Shown here in pieces: positions 61,818 to 64,000 of a stretch of 64,000 bases of DNA. The notes beneath the pieces were generated by a model. It was not told the DNA's origin, did no database searches, and worked only from the letters and a program-made list of their open reading frames with translations. Both the position numbers and the translations under genes were made by a program. The stretch comes from Polycladospora coralii (GTDB taxonomy: Bacteria > Bacillota > Bacilli > Thermoactinomycetales > Thermoactinomycetaceae), in assembly GCF_014773435.2 (NCBI RefSeq), contig NZ_JACXAG020000001.1:372001-436000 (forward strand), in the 5' to 3' direction. How positions within the stretch are numbered: the first letter of the stretch is position 1; each line of letters begins with the position of its first letter.

Positions 61818-63290
61818 TTAGACAAACCAACCCATCGGTTTCGGATTTAGGTTTTTATAGATATGCTTTTGTTCGGTATATTCTTCTAAACCTGTCTTTC
61901 CTAACTCACGGCCTATCCCTGACTGTTTATAACCACCCCAAGGCGCTTGTGGGAAATAGGGATGATAATCGTTAATCCAAACGGTTCCCATGCGGAGTGC
62001 CCGGCTTACACGAGCGGCACGATTCATATCTTGTGTCCAAACTGCACCTGCTAAACCATACACAGAGTCGTTAGCCAAACCGATCGCTTCCTCTTCCGTG
62101 GTAAAGGTTTCAATGGTCAGAATAGGACCAAAAGTTTCTTCTTGTACAATCCGCATTTTTGAAGAGCAGCCATCAAAGACCGTTGGCTCCACGAAGAAAC
62201 CGTTTGCAAATTGTTCTCCTGCTGGTCTTTTCCCGCCAATTAAAAGCTTGGCACCTTCTGCTTGCCCCACTTCAATATAGTTTTCTACCTTAGCACGATG
62301 CTCTGCTGAAGTAAGCGGTCCCATTTGAGTGCCTTCATCAAATCCATTCCCTAATTTAATTTTCTCCACTCGTTTTACGAGCTCAGAAACAAATCGATCA
62401 TGAATACTTTCCTCAATGATGAGACGAGCTCCCGCTGAGCAAACTTGACCAGCATGGAAATAAACCGCATTTAAGGCATAATCCAATGTGGTTTCAAAAT
62501 CGCCATCAGCAAAAACGATATTCGGATTTTTGCCCCCTAGCTCTAATGCGATTTTCTTCATATTGCCAGAGGCAGCTGTCATAATCTTCCGCCCGGTTTC
62601 AATACCACCGGTGAAGGAAATCAGATCAACTTGATCGGATTCAGCAAGTTCAGCACCTACTTCTGCCCCAGGGCCCGTAACAACATTGACGACACCAGCA
62701 GGAAATCCGACCTGTTCCATGATCTCTGCTATTTTTAAAGTCGTAAGTGGTGTAATTTCACTTGGTTTTAGCACGAAGGTACATCCTGCTGCAAGCGCTG
62801 GTGCGATTTTCCATGAAGCTTGCAGTAACGGATAATTCCATGGTGTGATCATCCCACAGACACCGACTGGCTCCCGTACGACACGACTTTCAGCGTCTGA
62901 ACTAGGCGGATCAATGGTTTCTCCACCATCTTTATCCGCTAAACCTGCATAATACCGAAAGACAGAAGCAATATCATCCATATCTGCTTCACTTTCAATA
63001 ATGGTTTTACCTGTATCCAACGTTTCAAGTCGAGCTAGCTCCTCTTTATTTTGTTCGATCAATTCCGCAACACGATACACCATTTTTCCTCTTTCACTTG
63101 CTGGTGTATGTGGCCATGGCCCTTCATCAAAGGCAATCCGTGCCGCTTGGATTGCAGTTTGCGTATCAGACCGATCCCCTTCTGGTACCTTTGCAATCAC
63201 CTCTTGATTATATGGGTTTATGATCGCACGGGTTTTACCCGATCGTGCATCAACCCATTGCCCATTGATATACATGCGACTGGTAAGCAA
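61818..63290 (-). CDS. gbsA: Betaine-aldehyde dehydrogenase (GbsA)
   Basis: 490 residues, TTG start at 63290 behind GGAGGG. Aldehyde dehydrogenase fold: MITPWNYPLLQASWKIAPAL, VLKPSEITP, catalytic Glu in ALELGGKNPNIV, catalytic Cys in HAGQVCSAGARL, and late QEETFGPIL. Oxidises betaine aldehyde to glycine betaine. 25 bp before gbsB. Gene order and the divergent gbsR fix the identity. Confidence 0.95.
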   Translation of the reverse strand: MLTSRMYINGQWVDARSGKTRAIINPYNQEVIAKVPEGDRSDTQTAIQAARIAFDEGPWPHTPASERGKMVYRVAELIEQNKEELARLETLDTGKTIIESEADMDDIASVFRYYAGLADKDGGETIDPPSSDAESRVVREPVGVCGMITPWNYPLLQASWKIAPALAAGCTFVLKPSEITPLTTLKIAEIMEQVGFPAGVVNVVTGPGAEVGAELAESDQVDLISFTGGIETGRKIMTAASGNMKKIALELGGKNPNIVFADGDFETTLDYALNAVYFHAGQVCSAGARLIIEESIHDRFVSELVKRVEKIKLGNGFDEGTQMGPLTSAEHRAKVENYIEVGQAEGAKLLIGGKRPAGEQFANGFFVEPTVFDGCSSKMRIVQEETFGPILTIETFTTEEEAIGLANDSVYGLAGAVWTQDMNRAARVSRALRMGTVWINDYHPYFPQAPWGGYKQSGIGRELGKTGLEEYTEQKHIYKNLNPKPMGWFV

Positions 63291-63312
63291 AGATCATTCC
63301 CTCCAATGTTTA

Positions 63313-63338
63313 GTTCATACAGAAAAAACTGTACAAAC
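63313..63338. promoter_or_regulatory. Candidate GbsR operator 1 (gbsA side)
   Basis: GTTCATACAG, 6 bases AAAAAA, CTGTACAAAC; near-perfect inverted repeat 22 bp before the gbsA start codon. Same sequence pattern and same 6-base spacing as the site at 63444. Confidence 0.7.
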
Positions 63339-63408
63339 TGAATTTACAACTAGGCTATCATTTCTTTATTATCTTTGCAACTCAGTTTGTTATACGTGTG
63401 ACAAAAAT

Positions 63409-63436
63409 TTGACATGATAGAGGAGTGTGTTAACAT
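63409..63436 (+). promoter_or_regulatory. Candidate sigma-A promoter of gbsR
   Basis: TTGACA (63409-63414), 16-base spacer, TAACAT (63431-63436). The operator at 63444 starts 7 bp after the -10. Confidence 0.5.
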
Positions 63437-63443
63437 AATAAAT

Positions 63444-63469
63444 GTTTATACAGTAAATCCTGTATAAAC
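63444..63469. promoter_or_regulatory. Candidate GbsR operator 2 (gbsR side)
   Basis: GTTTATACAG, 6 bases TAAATC, CTGTATAAAC; perfect 10-bp inverted repeat, placed just after the gbsR -10. Confidence 0.7.
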
Positions 63470-63531
63470 TGTTTTATTTTGTATAACCGCGGATATATGA
63501 ATGGTATTTCTTAAGTTAAGGAGTGTCTTAT

Positions 63532-64000
63532 GTGGCGCCACATTCAGATGAACTTGAACAGGCTCGTAATGCATACATTTCATCTTTATCGGAAACGATG
63601 GAAATGTACGGATTAAGTCCTTCTATGGGACGACTGTTTGGCATTATGTTTTTTCATGATGAGCCGATGACACTAGATGATATGAGAAGTCTTACGGGTA
63701 TGAGTAAAACCAGTATGAGCACAGGCATCCGTACGCTATCTCAACTGAAACTCGTCCATAAAAAATGGCAAAAAGGAGTTCGCAAAGATTTATATGTTGC
63801 GGAACATGATCAGTTTCGCTCCTTTTTAGACTTCTTTGCTCATCTCTGGGAAAAAGAAATCCAAATTAATCAAAAACCTTTGCTTGAGACCGAAATACGA
63901 TTACAAGAGAATTTGAAACAACAAAACTGTTCTGAAGAAGAGCAAATACAGATCAAGCGTGATTTAGAAAAATTATATAATGCCAAGCAATATTATGCTT
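63532..64000 (+). CDS. gbsR: GbsR-type choline-sensing repressor (3' end cut by window)
   Basis: GTG start at 63532, AAGGAG 8 bases upstream; 156 codons are visible and the frame is open at base 64000. Marks of the GbsR branch of MarR-like regulators: METMEMYGLSPSMGRLFG-type start (seen as MYGLSPSMGRLFGIMFF), EPMTLDDMRSLTGMSKTSMS, and the wing WQKGVRKDLYVAE. In B. subtilis GbsR senses choline and represses gbsAB and opuB. Divergent from gbsA. The first part of the C-terminal helical region is present. Confidence 0.9.
   Translation, partial: MAPHSDELEQARNAYISSLSETMEMYGLSPSMGRLFGIMFFHDEPMTLDDMRSLTGMSKTSMSTGIRTLSQLKLVHKKWQKGVRKDLYVAEHDQFRSFLDFFAHLWEKEIQINQKPLLETEIRLQENLKQQNCSEEEQIQIKRDLEKLYNAKQYYA

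Overview
The window comes from an endospore-forming, low-to-mid-GC Firmicute of the order Bacillales. Two long blocks are close to Bacillus subtilis gene order. One runs tig, clpP, clpX, lonB, lonA, ysxC, the hemAXCDBL operon, spoVID and ysxE. The other runs ysmB, racE/murI, gerM, rph, ysnA, ysnB. The secreted subtilase at 36607 is very close to thermitase, and several orphan jelly-roll spore-type proteins are present. Together these suggest, but do not prove, the family Thermoactinomycetaceae. No phage, insertion sequence or CRISPR array was seen.

Layout. 1-8.8 kb (minus strand): a spore coat kinase-like gene cut by the window edge, spoVID, and the complete heme operon from glutamyl-tRNA to uroporphyrinogen III plus hemL. 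8.9-15.5 kb: genes that interrupt the usual ysxC-hemA junction, namely a NitT/TauT-type ABC importer, a LiaF-like membrane protein, methionine aminopeptidase, small membrane proteins, a DUF6143 protein and ddl. 15.5-24.9 kb: protein quality control (EngB, LonA, LonB, ClpX, ClpP, trigger factor) with a FemAB-type transferase between lonB and clpX. 25.2-28.6 kb: a Cys/His-rich small protein, a 792-residue Ser/Asp/Asn repeat protein and tRNA-Arg(TCT). 28.6-33.5 kb: the ysnB-ysnA-rph-gerM-murI-marR cluster and a 52-residue protein. 33.6-38.3 kb: secreted M28 aminopeptidase, YczE-like protein and secreted subtilase.

38.4-42.9 kb carries an apparent dut-hen1-pnkp operon, where Hen1 and Pnkp form the bacterial RNA repair pair. 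43-53 kb is mixed accessory DNA: a CHRD protein, GNAT, three small jelly-roll proteins, a sulfotransferase between two of them, an XRE regulator with membrane partner, LysE exporter, Asp23, glutathione peroxidase and the pxpBCA 5-oxoprolinase operon. 53-56.7 kb: copper ATPase with a divergent Met-rich membrane protein, and a flavin monooxygenase. 57-59.4 kb: an ECF sigma factor, its anti-sigma factor and a bactofilin-like membrane protein in one overlapping operon. 59.5-64 kb: an APH-type kinase and the choline-to-glycine-betaine genes gbsA-gbsB with the divergent repressor gene gbsR, which is cut by the window end.

The most interesting signals are these. A sulfotransferase is embedded among jelly-roll spore-surface candidates, and these genes share a sigma-K-like -10 sequence CATAnnnTA. 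The RNA repair operon is linked to dUTPase. The giant repeat protein has 180- and 174-bp DNA repeats. The sigma/anti-sigma/bactofilin operon has a candidate autoregulatory promoter. Several long inverted repeats overlap promoters, including a matched pair in the gbsA-gbsR interval. All assignments are from reading the sequence; no database search was run.
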